Of a DNA stretch of 38,424 nucleotides, positions 16,908-26,970 are shown in pieces. The notes under the pieces were generated by a model. It was not told where the DNA came from. It saw nothing but the letters and a program-made list of their open reading frames with translations, and ran no database searches. Source of the DNA: Candidatus Bipolaricaulota bacterium (GTDB lineage: Bacteria; Bipolaricaulota; Bipolaricaulia; M55B111). The stretch covers positions 1 through 38,424 of the forward strand of contig JAIPHN010000003.1 of assembly GCA_021735185.1 (NCBI GenBank), given 5' to 3'. How positions within the stretch are numbered: position 1 is the stretch's first letter; each line of letters begins with the position of its first letter. A program made the translations under genes and the position numbers.

Positions 16908-17963
16908 TTGGACGAATTTGCGGATATGACGAGTGAGATCGACCGAGTTGACGGAGAAATAATTGATAAAGCTTCGAAAAGGATGGATAGCCTGACTAAA
17001 CCAAAGGGTAGTCTCGGCCAGCTTGAGAGGTTGGCCATAAAAGTAGCTGGTATAACTGGAAAGTTAAACCCTTCTCTGAACCATAAATATTCCTTCGTTT
17101 TTGCCGGTGATCACGGGGTGGCCGCTGAAGGTGTCAGTGCATACCCACAGGAAGTTACGGTCCAGATGCTGGCCAACTTCATCCACGAGGGAGCTGCGAT
17201 AAACGTGCTCGGGAACCAGGTCGGGTCCGAGGTCGTCGTCGTTGACGTCGGTGTCGCTTCAGACGATATTCCTCCTTCGGTGATCGACGAGAAAATTAAC
17301 AGGGGGACGGATAGTTTTACCGGCGGACCCGCGATGTCCAGAGAAGATGCTCTAGCTTCGGTTAAGGTCGGATACCGCGTAGTTGAGGAAGTTGCAGAGA
17401 CAGGTCTTGATCTACTGGGTCTCGGAGACATGGGAATCGGCAATACCACGCCGAGCAGCGCGATTACCGCTATTATGACTGACAGCAAACCGGAGGAGGT
17501 AACCGGAAGAGGCACGGGAATAGACGAGGAGTCCCTGCGAGAAAAGATAGCCGTTGTCGAAGAAGGTCTGGAGGTGAACCAGCCTGATCCGACCGATCCG
17601 CTGGACGTTTTGAGCAAGGTTGGGGGGTACGAAATCGGTGCAATCGCCGGGGCGTATCTAGCTGGAGCAGCCAATAACGTACCGGTATTGCTGGACGGTT
17701 TTATCACGACAGCCGGGGCGCTAATTGCCCACGCGATAGAGCCAGGAGTAGCGGATTACATGATAGCCTCGCATAATTCCGTCGAAAGAGGCCACGAAGC
17801 CGCTCACGAAAAGCTGGGGCTAGATCCTTTACTGGATTTGAATCTCCGACTGGGTGAAGGAACTGGTGCTGCCCTTGCGATGCATCTCGTTCAGTCCGGT
17901 GTTTCCGTTTTGAATGATATGTACACGTTCGAAGAGGCCGGGGTGTCTCCGGGAGGAAGCTAA
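16908..17963 (+). CDS. cobT: Nicotinate-nucleotide-dimethylbenzimidazole phosphoribosyltransferase
   Basis: LTKPKGSLGQLERLAIKVAGITGKLNP...FAGDHGVAAEGVSAYPQEVTVQM...LGLGDMGIGNTTPSSAI...LRLGEGTGAALAMHLV. Start set at TTG 16908 (upstream gagaggtgataac), trimming the ORF from 16677 that overlaps cobU. Confidence 0.93.
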   Translation: MDEFADMTSEIDRVDGEIIDKASKRMDSLTKPKGSLGQLERLAIKVAGITGKLNPSLNHKYSFVFAGDHGVAAEGVSAYPQEVTVQMLANFIHEGAAINVLGNQVGSEVVVVDVGVASDDIPPSVIDEKINRGTDSFTGGPAMSREDALASVKVGYRVVEEVAETGLDLLGLGDMGIGNTTPSSAITAIMTDSKPEEVTGRGTGIDEESLREKIAVVEEGLEVNQPDPTDPLDVLSKVGGYEIGAIAGAYLAGAANNVPVLLDGFITTAGALIAHAIEPGVADYMIASHNSVERGHEAAHEKLGLDPLLDLNLRLGEGTGAALAMHLVQSGVSVLNDMYTFEEAGVSPGGS

Positions 17964-17964
17964 A

Positions 17965-19077
17965 TTGATAGAGGACTCGTTTCTGGACGAAATAAAACCC
18001 CCGCGACACGGGGGAAGAGTAGAGGAAGTGGCTCGGGAGCGAGGTATTAGTCCCGAGGAAATAATCGATTTCAGTGCAAACATGAATCCGCTGGCACCCC
18101 CGGAAAGCCTTGGAAGTTATCTTGCTGATTCGGTCAGTTCACTCGAATTATACCCTGATGATAGTTACGGTAAATTTCGAAATGCCGCGATCGATTTTCT
18201 CGGAAACGAGTCCGGGGCCAAGCTCGAGCGGAAAAACGTCATTCCCGGTAACGGTTCCGTCGAAATATTCAGGCTATTCATTCGAGCCATTGCGACTGCA
18301 GGTGCCAGTACCGTGCTTGTTCCATTTCCGACGTTTAGCGAATATGCCCTGCAGTCCAGGTTGTTTGGCCTGGAAGTGGATCGGAAGAAGTATCGGGAGC
18401 TGTTCGGACTCGACGAGGCAATTTTAAGCGGTTACGATGCCGTATTTCTCTGTAATCCGAATAACCCGACGGGAACTCTGCGCGAAAGAGAAACGCTGGT
18501 TAAATTCCTGGAAAAAGCCCGGGCTGCCGAGACTTTTCTCGTCCTGGACGAGGCTTTCAACGAGCTTTCTTCCCCCGGGGCGAGCCTGGCGGGATTCGTA
18601 TATGGTTTTCCAAACCTGATAATTGTTAGGTCTCTGACAAAAGCTTTTACGGTTCCGGGATTGCGGATAGGTTACGGGTTAGCCTCAGGTAAACTTGCCG
18701 ATAGGATGGAAAAACTTCGTCCGCCGTGGAATCTCAATTACCTCGCTGCCAGCATAGGAAGGCGTTTTCTGGAGGAAGAAAAAGAATTACTGAAGAGGTC
18801 CAGAGAATACCTGGAAGGGGAAAGGAAACGGTTGCGGGAGAAATTAGAGGATCTGGGATTCTCGGTTTACCCGAGCTCCGCGAATTACCTCCTCTTTCGA
18901 ACGAAAGAAACTGGTTTGACGGCAGCGGAAATCGTTGACCGGTGTCTGGATTATAACGTGCTTGTTCGAAACGCGGATTCGTTTTACGGGGTTGACGAGT
19001 GGCATGTCAGAGTGGCGGTAAAAAAGCGGTCGGATAACGAGAAGTTGGTACGGGCTCTTGAACAAGCAGTTGATTGA
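17965..19077 (+). CDS. cobD: Threonine-phosphate decarboxylase-like, PLP aminotransferase fold
   Basis: HGGRVEEVARERGISPEEIIDFSANMNPLAPPESL...NPNNPTGTLRERETLVKFLEKA...SLTKAFTVPGLRIGYG. TTG start at 17965 with RBS GGGAGGAAGC. Confidence 0.9.
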   Translation: MIEDSFLDEIKPPRHGGRVEEVARERGISPEEIIDFSANMNPLAPPESLGSYLADSVSSLELYPDDSYGKFRNAAIDFLGNESGAKLERKNVIPGNGSVEIFRLFIRAIATAGASTVLVPFPTFSEYALQSRLFGLEVDRKKYRELFGLDEAILSGYDAVFLCNPNNPTGTLRERETLVKFLEKARAAETFLVLDEAFNELSSPGASLAGFVYGFPNLIIVRSLTKAFTVPGLRIGYGLASGKLADRMEKLRPPWNLNYLAASIGRRFLEEEKELLKRSREYLEGERKRLREKLEDLGFSVYPSSANYLLFRTKETGLTAAEIVDRCLDYNVLVRNADSFYGVDEWHVRVAVKKRSDNEKLVRALEQAVD

Positions 19078-19288
19078 TAGTTTAACCGTCTTCCGGGCTT
19101 TCCGGGCCGAGAAATTTCCGACTCGCGTGCTCCAACTGTCCTGTTAACTGCGCTTTACTTATTGAGGGAAATAGGACCCACAAGAACTGGTTATACTTTG
19201 TCATGAAAATATCCCTCCCCGGCACTGAATTGAACATGAGTCCGGTTTACGCCGCCATAGGTCTGACCGGTACAGCAATCCACGTGAA

Positions 19289-19320
19289 AACGGTTAACGG
19301 ACTATATCTACTTAACCGTT
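19289..19320. repeat. Perfect 9-bp inverted repeat AACGGTTAA / TTAACCGTT in the cobD-cbiB gap
   Basis: 19289-19297 and 19312-19320, 14-nt loop. Confidence 0.6.
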
Positions 19321-19608
19321 CTCAATTTAGTGCCGGGTCGGTCGGACATATGCGCCGCGTCGCTGGAATTTTCTCGGCCCTCTGCCCTTATCTTGCCACG
19401 CGGAGAAGGTAATCTGGAGGACGGGCTCTAGATCGGATCTTCAGCTTTTCCGGGGCAGTACTTTCTCCATGTGCGCATTGACCTGATTTTGCCAATGGTG
19501 AGTGATAGGCTTTTAGAGCGGGCTTTTCTTTCTGAAAACAAGAAGGGATAATAAGGTATGGTAATTGGTTATGAGAAAATTCAGGAAACAGAGGGTTGAG
19601 GATCGGCA

Positions 19609-20550
19609 GTGGATTTATTTGAGTTAAGGGTTCCGGCCAGCCTGGTAGTATTGCTTGGAAGTCTCATTCTGGACCTCCTGCTCGGGGAGCCGCCTGAGAT
19701 CTTCCATCCGGTTGTATGGATGGGGCGGATGATTGATTTTCTGAAAGAGAGATTCGATCAGTTTGATAACCGGAGGGTGTCCGGGAGTCTGGTGGCCTTA
19801 ACCATAGCGTTCGGTTCGGGTGGGCTGACCTACCTGCTCTTCGAATTAATCATAGTTGTCTGGAAACCACTGGCGCTATTGGCGGGAATTTACCTGATGA
19901 AGTCGACTATATCAATCAAGAGTCTGCTGGGAGTGGCCCGGAAGGTTGGCGAGAAGATCGAGTCCGATTCCGACCTCGCCCGGGAGGAGCTGTTGGCCCT
20001 CGTCGGTCGTGACCGTTCGGACCTTTCCCGGGCGGAGATGCGGTCCGCCACGATAGAATCGCTCTTCGAAAACCTCGTGGACTCCGTCATTACTCCTTTC
20101 TTTTACTTTTTCCTCGGCTCACTGGTTGATTTTAGGATCGGAGTGACGCTGGCGGTCGCGTATAAAGGTATCAATACAGTTGATTCGATGCTCGGTTATA
20201 GAACTGGGGATCTGCTGGATTTCGGCTTCTTTGGCGCCCGGCTCGACGATCTGTTAAACTGGGTGCCCTCGCGGTTCGCAATCTGGTTTATCGCGCTCGG
20301 GGCGTTCTCGCCCTGGCCCGCTGTAGTAGCTTTTAAGGAGTGGGACGCTACACCGAGCCCTAACAGTGGCTGGCCGATGGCCGCGGCGGCGGGTGCGTTA
20401 AAGGTGAAATTGGTTAAGCAAGATACTTATACTTTAGGTCCGGAATACGATTTGCCCGGTTCCAGCGATCTAAATAAGGCAATAAGCCTTGCAGGCAGAG
20501 CGATAGGTTTCTATATTTTTCTGCTTTTCGCTCTGTTATTTGTGTTTTGA
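19609..20550 (+). CDS. cbiB: Adenosylcobinamide-phosphate synthase
   Basis: LILDLLLGEPPEIFHPVVWMGRMIDFL...VGRDRSDLSRAEMRSATIESLFENLVDSVITPFFYFFLG...AYKGINTVDSMLGYRT...GWPMAAAAGALKVKL; GTG start. Confidence 0.95.
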   Translation: MDLFELRVPASLVVLLGSLILDLLLGEPPEIFHPVVWMGRMIDFLKERFDQFDNRRVSGSLVALTIAFGSGGLTYLLFELIIVVWKPLALLAGIYLMKSTISIKSLLGVARKVGEKIESDSDLAREELLALVGRDRSDLSRAEMRSATIESLFENLVDSVITPFFYFFLGSLVDFRIGVTLAVAYKGINTVDSMLGYRTGDLLDFGFFGARLDDLLNWVPSRFAIWFIALGAFSPWPAVVAFKEWDATPSPNSGWPMAAAAGALKVKLVKQDTYTLGPEYDLPGSSDLNKAISLAGRAIGFYIFLLFALLFVF

Positions 20551-20659
20551 AATATTTGAATGATTTTCCTTAGTCTCGCAGGGGGCAGGTAGAATAGTTT
20601 AGGCTATTGGGAAAGTCTATACTGACGATAATTGGATAGATAATTGGAGGTAGGAAGTT

Positions 20660-21247
20660 ATGGAGCTTGCTCGGGAGATTTCTCAGTTAAAGGTAAGGAG
20701 CTTGAAGAAACTTAATCGTGTCGAAGAGGACCTCGGTCTATGGGGGATGGTTCTTCTTAGCTTCGGCTTAGCCGGTTTGACCGGCCTTGCCGCGCAGATT
20801 CGAATTCCACTCCCTTTCAGTCCCGTACCGGTTACCGGCCAGGTTTTCGTGGTATTGCTCGTTGGCTTCACGTTCGGGAAAAAGATCGGTCTCGGGAGTC
20901 AGGTCTTTTACGCGGGACTCGGTGGACTTGGACTTCCCTGGTTTACGGGAATGGCCGGAGGGTTCGCGACTTTAGCCGGCCCGACTGGAGGATATATCCT
21001 CGGCTTTATCCCGGCTGCGTACCTAATTGGATGGATTTCACAGGGTCGTGAATTGAAGGAATGGTTACCGACTTTCGGGATAGGTTTAGTCGGATTGAGC
21101 GCGATATATCTTTTCGGAACAGTCCAGCTTTCACTGTTCCTGCAAACAGGTCTTCTGGAGACGATAAAAGTGGGGTTGATTCCGTTTATCTGGATAGATC
21201 TTCTAAAAGTTACTCTGGTTTCGTTGCTCGTCGGTAAATTTCACTAA
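20660..21247 (+). CDS. bioY: BioY-family biotin transporter (ECF S component)
   Basis: AQIRIPLPFSPVPVTGQVFVVLLVGFTFGKKIGLGSQVFYAGLGGLGLPWFTGMAGGFATLAGPTGGYILGFIPAAYLIGW. Confidence 0.92.
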   Translation: MELAREISQLKVRSLKKLNRVEEDLGLWGMVLLSFGLAGLTGLAAQIRIPLPFSPVPVTGQVFVVLLVGFTFGKKIGLGSQVFYAGLGGLGLPWFTGMAGGFATLAGPTGGYILGFIPAAYLIGWISQGRELKEWLPTFGIGLVGLSAIYLFGTVQLSLFLQTGLLETIKVGLIPFIWIDLLKVTLVSLLVGKFH

Positions 21248-21277
21248 TTTCCCTGCCAGTATCCTATTCTCCCGGGG

Positions 21278-22621
21278 GTGAGGATGAAAGGTGTAGTGAT
21301 AGCAGGTACCAGTTCGGGCGTGGGGAAGACGGTAGTGACGCTTGCAATCCTCCGGGCACTTGAGGACCTTGGCGAGGATCCACAGCCGGCCAAAATCGGG
21401 CCGGATTTCATAGACCCCAGCCACCATCAGGCTTTAACCGGTAAACCCTCTAGGAATCTGGATTTATGGCTGGAGGGTGAAAGGGGCGTAATCGAGAATT
21501 ACAATCTCGGCAGGGGAAGTATCTGCGTTGCCGAAGGAGTGATGGGGCTGTACGACGGACGACGTTCCAGCACTGCCAGAGTTGCCGAGGTTCTGGGACT
21601 GCCTGTTGTAATTGTGGTTGACGGGAGTGCCGGGATGGAAAGCGTGGGGGCGACGGCTCTCGGTTTCCGGGAGTATGCCGATTATCAGGGGTTGGATCTG
21701 GAAGTAGCCGGAATCATCGCTCAGCGGACCCGCGGAGGAAAACACGAGAAGGGAATCATTGATGGATTACCGGAGGGACTAGAATACTTTGGCAGGGTCC
21801 CTCCCGTAGAAGAGCTCGAAATTCCGGAAAGGCACCTCGGGCTTTACATGGGGAGTCAGGCCACGCTCTCAAAAAAAGAACTGGATCGGGCGGCCGAAAA
21901 TATTGACCCGGGGGAGCTGGCTGAACTGGCGAGAGAACCGAGCATAGGGGCGGTAAATCAGGACCTCGATCACGGGGGAAGTAAGGATTTAAAGATCGGG
22001 ATGGCTTACGACAGCGCCTTTAATTTCGTTTATCCGGCCACCCGGGAAGTACTGGAGACTGCAAAGCTCGTCCCGTTCTCTCCGCTTGCCGGGGACGAAA
22101 TTCCCGACCTGGATGGGGTCTATCTCCCCGGAGGTTATCCGGAACTTTACCCGAAAGAGCTCGAGGAAAGCTCCACAATCAGGCAGCTGGCGGTAAAGGC
22201 AAGAGAGGGACTGCCCGTCTTCGGGGAATGTGGTGGCATGATGGTTATGACCGATGCAATAACTACAAAAGAAGGGGATAGATACCGTATGGCGGGAATC
22301 TTACCTGCGGAAGTCGAAATGGTTGAGGTGCTTCAGGGGCTGGGATATACAGAACTGGAGGCTAGAACGGATTCACCGATAGAGAAAACGGGCGAAACAC
22401 TCCACGGGCACGAGTTTCACTACTCCCGGATTGAAACGGGGTCTGACTCCAATTACGCCTTTGATGTCGAGAGAGGTAGGGGGATAGATGGCGAGCACGA
22501 GGGTCTGATTGCGTACAATTCTCTGGGAACTTACACGCATTTTCACGGGGAAAGCGGGGCATTCGCTAATTTTTTGGACTTCTTGAAGGGTAAGGTAACC
22601 GAACCCGAAAAGGATAAATAG
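21278..22621 (+). CDS. cbiA: Cobyrinate a,c-diamide synthase
   Basis: [23 protein letters not shown]...[27 protein letters not shown]...[11 protein letters not shown]...[12 protein letters not shown]...[10 protein letters not shown]. Confidence 0.95.
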   Translation: MRMKGVVIAGTSSGVGKTVVTLAILRALEDLGEDPQPAKIGPDFIDPSHHQALTGKPSRNLDLWLEGERGVIENYNLGRGSICVAEGVMGLYDGRRSSTARVAEVLGLPVVIVVDGSAGMESVGATALGFREYADYQGLDLEVAGIIAQRTRGGKHEKGIIDGLPEGLEYFGRVPPVEELEIPERHLGLYMGSQATLSKKELDRAAENIDPGELAELAREPSIGAVNQDLDHGGSKDLKIGMAYDSAFNFVYPATREVLETAKLVPFSPLAGDEIPDLDGVYLPGGYPELYPKELEESSTIRQLAVKAREGLPVFGECGGMMVMTDAITTKEGDRYRMAGILPAEVEMVEVLQGLGYTELEARTDSPIEKTGETLHGHEFHYSRIETGSDSNYAFDVERGRGIDGEHEGLIAYNSLGTYTHFHGESGAFANFLDFLKGKVTEPEKDK

Positions 22622-22667
22622 CCGAATACCAGGACTCTTCGTCAGAACCAACTATCAGGGAGGGACT

Positions 22668-24155
22668 ATGGCAAAAACGATTCTTGTTGCCGGCACTGCC
22701 AGTCATTCCGGTAAGAGCACGATAGCTGCCGGGTTGGCCCGACTATTTGCGAGGCGGAACAGAGCCGTCGCACCGTTTAAAGCCCAGAACATGAGCAACA
22801 ACGCACGAGCAGTCTCTTCTCCTGCCGGGGGATGGGGCGAGATCGGAGTTTCCCAGTACGTCCAGGCTCGGGCAGCTCGTGTTCGGCCAAATACCGATAT
22901 GAACCCTGTCCTGCTGAAGCCACGGGGGGACGGCGAAAGTCAGCTGGTAATTCAGGGTCAGGCAGTTGGCCACTTTGAGGCGGGAAGTTACTACGATAAC
23001 TGCTGGAAGGATGCCCGGGAGGCAGTGGTTGAGTCGTACGAGAGACTGGCAGATCAGTACGAGGTCATAGTTGCGGAGGGTGCGGGCAGTATAGCTGAGA
23101 TAAACCTCCAGGAAAGGGATCTGGCCAATATAGAGACGGCAAGGATAGCGGATGCGGATATCCTGCTCGTTGTCGATATAGAACGAGGTGGTGCTTTTGC
23201 CAGCATGTACGGAACCGTCGAGCTCTTGCCGGAGGATATAAGAAGCAGGGTGAACGGAGTGATAATAAATAAGTTCCGGGGTGACGAGAGCCTGCTTGAA
23301 CCCGGTATAGAGGAGATCGAACGAAGACTGGATATTCCGATAATAGGTGTAGTTCCTTGCGGGGAAGTTGGTTTGCCGTCCGAGGATAGCGTATCTCTTC
23401 CGCCTGTCGGTGAACGGATGGTATGGGGGGATGAAGACGGTGTGTCGGAGGATAAGACGGTCAAAATTGCCGTACCCAGACTGCCGCGGATGTCCAACTT
23501 TACCGATTTGGAGCCGCTCGCCCGGGAGCCCGGCGTCAGGGTGGTGTTTATCGGCCTGAAAACGGATCCGGGGTTTGCCGATGCGGTTATTATCCCCGGG
23601 ACGAAAAATACTGTGGACGATCTTCTGGCTCTGAAGGGAGACGGGTTTGGTGACAATCTGCGGGAGTTCGACGGTTACGTGGTGGGGATTTGTGGCGGTT
23701 ATCAGATGCTTGGCAAATCCGTGAGGAATGCGGGAATCGAGAGCGTCGATAGCGAGCTAGAAGTGGTTGATGGAATCGGTTTGCTCCCGGTTGAGACGGA
23801 GTTTTCGCGGGAAAAACAGGTAGAGGAGATAACTTTACGGGTCGACGGATTCGGACCTCTATCCGGGGCAAGGGGTGAAGTTACCGGGTACGAGATTCAT
23901 ATGGGAGGCTCGGTTGTAACGGCCGGAAACGTGAATAATCCTCTTGGGGAAGAGAGCGCTGCTACCGAACGCGTCCTGGGAACCTATCTCCACGGCCTGT
24001 TCGAAAACAAAGAACCGAGAGAGAACTTCGTCAGAAATCTTTACGAGTTCGCCGACAGAGAGAGGCCAGCAGGAGATATCTCGGCTAATTCCCCTTACGA
24101 GGAAGTAGCTAACCTGGTTGAAGATAACGTTAAACTCGATGAAGTACTGGGTTAG
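22668..24155 (+). CDS. cbiP: Cobyric acid synthase
   Basis: [49 protein letters not shown]...[13 protein letters not shown]...[10 protein letters not shown]...GYEIHMG...[10 protein letters not shown]. Confidence 0.95.
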   Translation: MAKTILVAGTASHSGKSTIAAGLARLFARRNRAVAPFKAQNMSNNARAVSSPAGGWGEIGVSQYVQARAARVRPNTDMNPVLLKPRGDGESQLVIQGQAVGHFEAGSYYDNCWKDAREAVVESYERLADQYEVIVAEGAGSIAEINLQERDLANIETARIADADILLVVDIERGGAFASMYGTVELLPEDIRSRVNGVIINKFRGDESLLEPGIEEIERRLDIPIIGVVPCGEVGLPSEDSVSLPPVGERMVWGDEDGVSEDKTVKIAVPRLPRMSNFTDLEPLAREPGVRVVFIGLKTDPGFADAVIIPGTKNTVDDLLALKGDGFGDNLREFDGYVVGICGGYQMLGKSVRNAGIESVDSELEVVDGIGLLPVETEFSREKQVEEITLRVDGFGPLSGARGEVTGYEIHMGGSVVTAGNVNNPLGEESAATERVLGTYLHGLFENKEPRENFVRNLYEFADRERPAGDISANSPYEEVANLVEDNVKLDEVLG

Positions 24156-25115
24156 TTAGTTCGGTAGAGTTCTTCCGCTCGGCTTTACTCTTTTCTTGCC
24201 CAGTTTTATCATATTAAATTCATTTCCGGGAACCAGGACCTCCAGCCCCCGGGAGTCAATTTCGGTGATAATTCCCATTCCCTGAAATATCAGATCGTGG
24301 TAGCAGCCTATTAACCTGTATTTCAAGTTTTTTACCGGGTAGACGGTTTTATTTGTCTTTGCGCTATCTTTATGGCTGGAATCTTTATCTATCCGTCGCT
24401 CGGAAAGGAGAGTTAACTTTTCCCCTATTTGCCAGGCTGCCAGGACTTTATCGGAATAATTACTTTTCAATTGTTTGGCCGGAATTCTTTTACCGCGGCC
24501 CAGCCCGGTTCCTCCGACCCGAATTTCTTCCCAGTCTCGTTGTAACCTTTCCAGTCTGTAAAAGTAGCGTTTGAGTTTTTTCTGTCTATTTGCGGCACGT
24601 TCTCCCCGGGATTTTGATCCACTGTGACTGGCATCGAGAGAGATAACCCTCTTCTCGGGCAGGAAAGTGGCAAAATTTTCTAGTTCGTTCTCCTCCTCCA
24701 GCAACAGGAGCTTATCCGGTTTGACCAGACTGATCAATTCCCCTTTGTAGACACGAGCAGCATCCCCTTCTATCCATCCATCCGTATCGATGAGACAGGA
24801 AGTTGGCTTATCCGGGAGTAGCCGGGAAATTCCTGTCATGACCTGAACCAGGTTCCCCCGGGGAGTGAAATCACCGACGAAGTAAGCGTCTTCCATTCCG
24901 TGATCGTAGGTACCGAGAGATATCAGGCCCGGAGGGCCGATCTCGGGCTGTCCCAGATCTCCGTCAAGCACTTTTCCTCTCAGCCGTTCAAATAGTGTTT
25001 TTACAAGCGTGGTCTTACCGGTATCCATCCCGCCGTAAACTAGAACACGATTACAGTTGGAGATCTCTTTGAGAAGCCGGTCAAGATCGAATGAGAATTC
25101 GAGATTACAAGTCAT
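24156..25115 (-). CDS. Clp1/Grc3-type polynucleotide kinase homologue (Clp1/GlmU-like family)
   Basis: Walker A GGMDTGKTTLVK; DGDLGQPEIGPPG; YFVGDFTPRGN; DTDGWIEGDAARVYK; SKSRGERAANRQKKLKRYFYRLE resembling the Clp1/Grc3 lid segment; C-terminal beta-rich GCYHDLIFQGMGIITEID domain. Confidence 0.85.
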   Translation of the reverse strand: MTCNLEFSFDLDRLLKEISNCNRVLVYGGMDTGKTTLVKTLFERLRGKVLDGDLGQPEIGPPGLISLGTYDHGMEDAYFVGDFTPRGNLVQVMTGISRLLPDKPTSCLIDTDGWIEGDAARVYKGELISLVKPDKLLLLEEENELENFATFLPEKRVISLDASHSGSKSRGERAANRQKKLKRYFYRLERLQRDWEEIRVGGTGLGRGKRIPAKQLKSNYSDKVLAAWQIGEKLTLLSERRIDKDSSHKDSAKTNKTVYPVKNLKYRLIGCYHDLIFQGMGIITEIDSRGLEVLVPGNEFNMIKLGKKRVKPSGRTLPN

Positions 25116-25356
25116 TAAGCCCCACGACAGAATATTATTTTAAAGAGATATGAACAAAGCTGGATGTTTGTTCCCCTCTGGCAGTTATACCTCAAATCAT
25201 TTTTTTATTATGCCATTTACGTAAACGAAGCCTTCTTTCATTGCTAAATAGCTAATATAACTTTTCATTTATCAAAGAGTACTGTATTTTTGGTATACCC
25301 GGTTAAAGTCCACGGCTCTCCCCTGCGAAGGGTTTTTCAGCGAGAGGAAGTATGGC

Positions 25357-25557
25357 TTATTTCTTCCTGAAATAAGTAAAGCGGCCCACCAGTCCGAGGA
25401 TGAAACCCCCGGTAGCAGAGAGAAATATTAGCGCGGCACGAGACATCTTTACCGTGGCGAAAAGCAACCGGGTTGAAACGGTTTCCCGGTTCTGAAAAAT
25501 GATAACGGCAAGGAGAATGACGATGATTGCCGCAACGGCCAGTTTAAATTTTTTCAT
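25357..25557 (-). CDS. LapA/DUF1049-like small membrane protein
   Basis: 66 aa, two hydrophobic helices; QNRETVSTRLLFATVKMSRAALIFLSATGGFILGLV. Confidence 0.75.
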   Translation of the reverse strand: MKKFKLAVAAIIVILLAVIIFQNRETVSTRLLFATVKMSRAALIFLSATGGFILGLVGRFTYFRKK

Positions 25558-25776
25558 AATTACCTCGTTTTTTGGTATTTGTAGCTTTAAAACCGATTGG
25601 ATTGGATTATAGTTCCCGTTTTACTTTTGTTCAACTGGGGTTACCGAACCGTATCGCAGCTCAATAAACCCGCCCCGGATTCCGTCCCATCATCGTAAGT
25701 TTGATTTAGGCGAATTTGCCATATAGACTTTAATATAAGGCTTAATGGAAATTTTTATAAAGGGAGGTAGTAATTT

Positions 25777-26595
25777 ATGTCAAATTTTTCTAAATTTACG
25801 ATTTATGCGCTTTTGCTGGTTTTGATTGGTGGTTTGCTTTTCGTTGGAATTAGCTATAACGGAAAGATCAACTCCAGGGTTAAGAAAGAAACGGTCGATG
25901 AACTCGAGTCCACGGTCAGCAGTCTTTCTGAAAAACTCGATCAGGTGAAGTCAAATAGAGACGAAGCCGTTTCTTCGCTGGAATCCAGTTTGAATAACAA
26001 GATTGAAGACCTTTCCGCTAATGTGACCGGACTGGAGAAAGAGCTGGAGGAAAAACATAACTCCGTGACGGATCTGGTTGCAGAATGGAAGAGTGCCTAC
26101 GGGGACCTGGAGAAGAAAGTGAACAGTATCGAAAATACCATGGAAAATAGTCTAAGTGACGTGAAAAACACTCAATCGGAGCAGGATAAGGCCCTTGCAT
26201 CCCTGAAAGAAACATTTGAGGAGATGACCGGCGAACTGAACGCGACTGTGAAGGATCTTGAAGATCTCAGTGAACGGGTGGATTCTCTATTTGCCCGGCA
26301 GGAAAAACGGAACGAATCCATTATGGGTCAGCTCGAGGAGTTGAAGGGGGAGCTTGGTAGTCTCAATACTAAGCTTAATTCGCTTGCTTCCGCCGATGAG
26401 GATTTCGCAAATAAGCTTGAAGCGATAAGTGCAGAAATCAGTAACATGAGAACACAGCTTTCGTCCGTCTCCGTAAAACAGATAAATCTGGAGGAGAAAC
26501 TAAGCAAGAACCTGGAAAACCTCAAGAGCGAGATTTCCGGGCTGGAGGAAGAAGTTCAGAGTAATTCTGAAAAGCTGGCCGATATGAGTTCTTAG
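25777..26595 (+). CDS. N-terminally membrane-anchored extended coiled-coil protein
   Basis: Single N-terminal TM helix then ~240 residues of heptad-like, low-Cys sequence; RBS aaagggaggtag. Confidence 0.7.
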   Translation: MSNFSKFTIYALLLVLIGGLLFVGISYNGKINSRVKKETVDELESTVSSLSEKLDQVKSNRDEAVSSLESSLNNKIEDLSANVTGLEKELEEKHNSVTDLVAEWKSAYGDLEKKVNSIENTMENSLSDVKNTQSEQDKALASLKETFEEMTGELNATVKDLEDLSERVDSLFARQEKRNESIMGQLEELKGELGSLNTKLNSLASADEDFANKLEAISAEISNMRTQLSSVSVKQINLEEKLSKNLENLKSEISGLEEEVQSNSEKLADMSS

Positions 26596-26794
26596 AATCT
26601 AAAAACCGACCGGTGATTCCCGTGAATAACTTCCGGTCTCGAGATCGGAGAATATCTTTTCTTATCCGGGTTGAAGGATCATCGAAGTTTCGAGGATAAG
26701 GTGGTATCAAGAACCCTTTCTTCGGGCGAGTTTACCAGAGCAACCGAGAACCTATCCGGAACTTGCTCCGGAGATGAATTAGATAGTTAACTTA

Positions 26795-26890
26795 ACAGGA
26801 GATACCCAGCAATTAGTTCGTCCTGCTCATTTGAACTTGGGGCAAATACATAGCTAGTTTCGAATTATCTGCTGGGTTACCTGTCTTTTT
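26795..26890 (+). terminator. Long stem-loop followed by T5, upstream of mgtE
   Basis: ACAGGAGATACCCAGCA (26795-26811) pairs with TGCTGGGTTACCTGT (26870-26884) with small bulges; CTTTTT follows. Confidence 0.6.
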
Positions 26891-26970
26891 GAAGAAAAAT
26901 TTATAATTTTAAGGGGATGTCTTTGCAGACTCCGTACTTGGTCCGGGGATATTGACTTCTGTCTGAAATC

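Noticed and set aside
19203-19412. 69-aa ORF between cobD and cbiB
   Set aside because: No SD or family resemblance; composition not convincing as protein.
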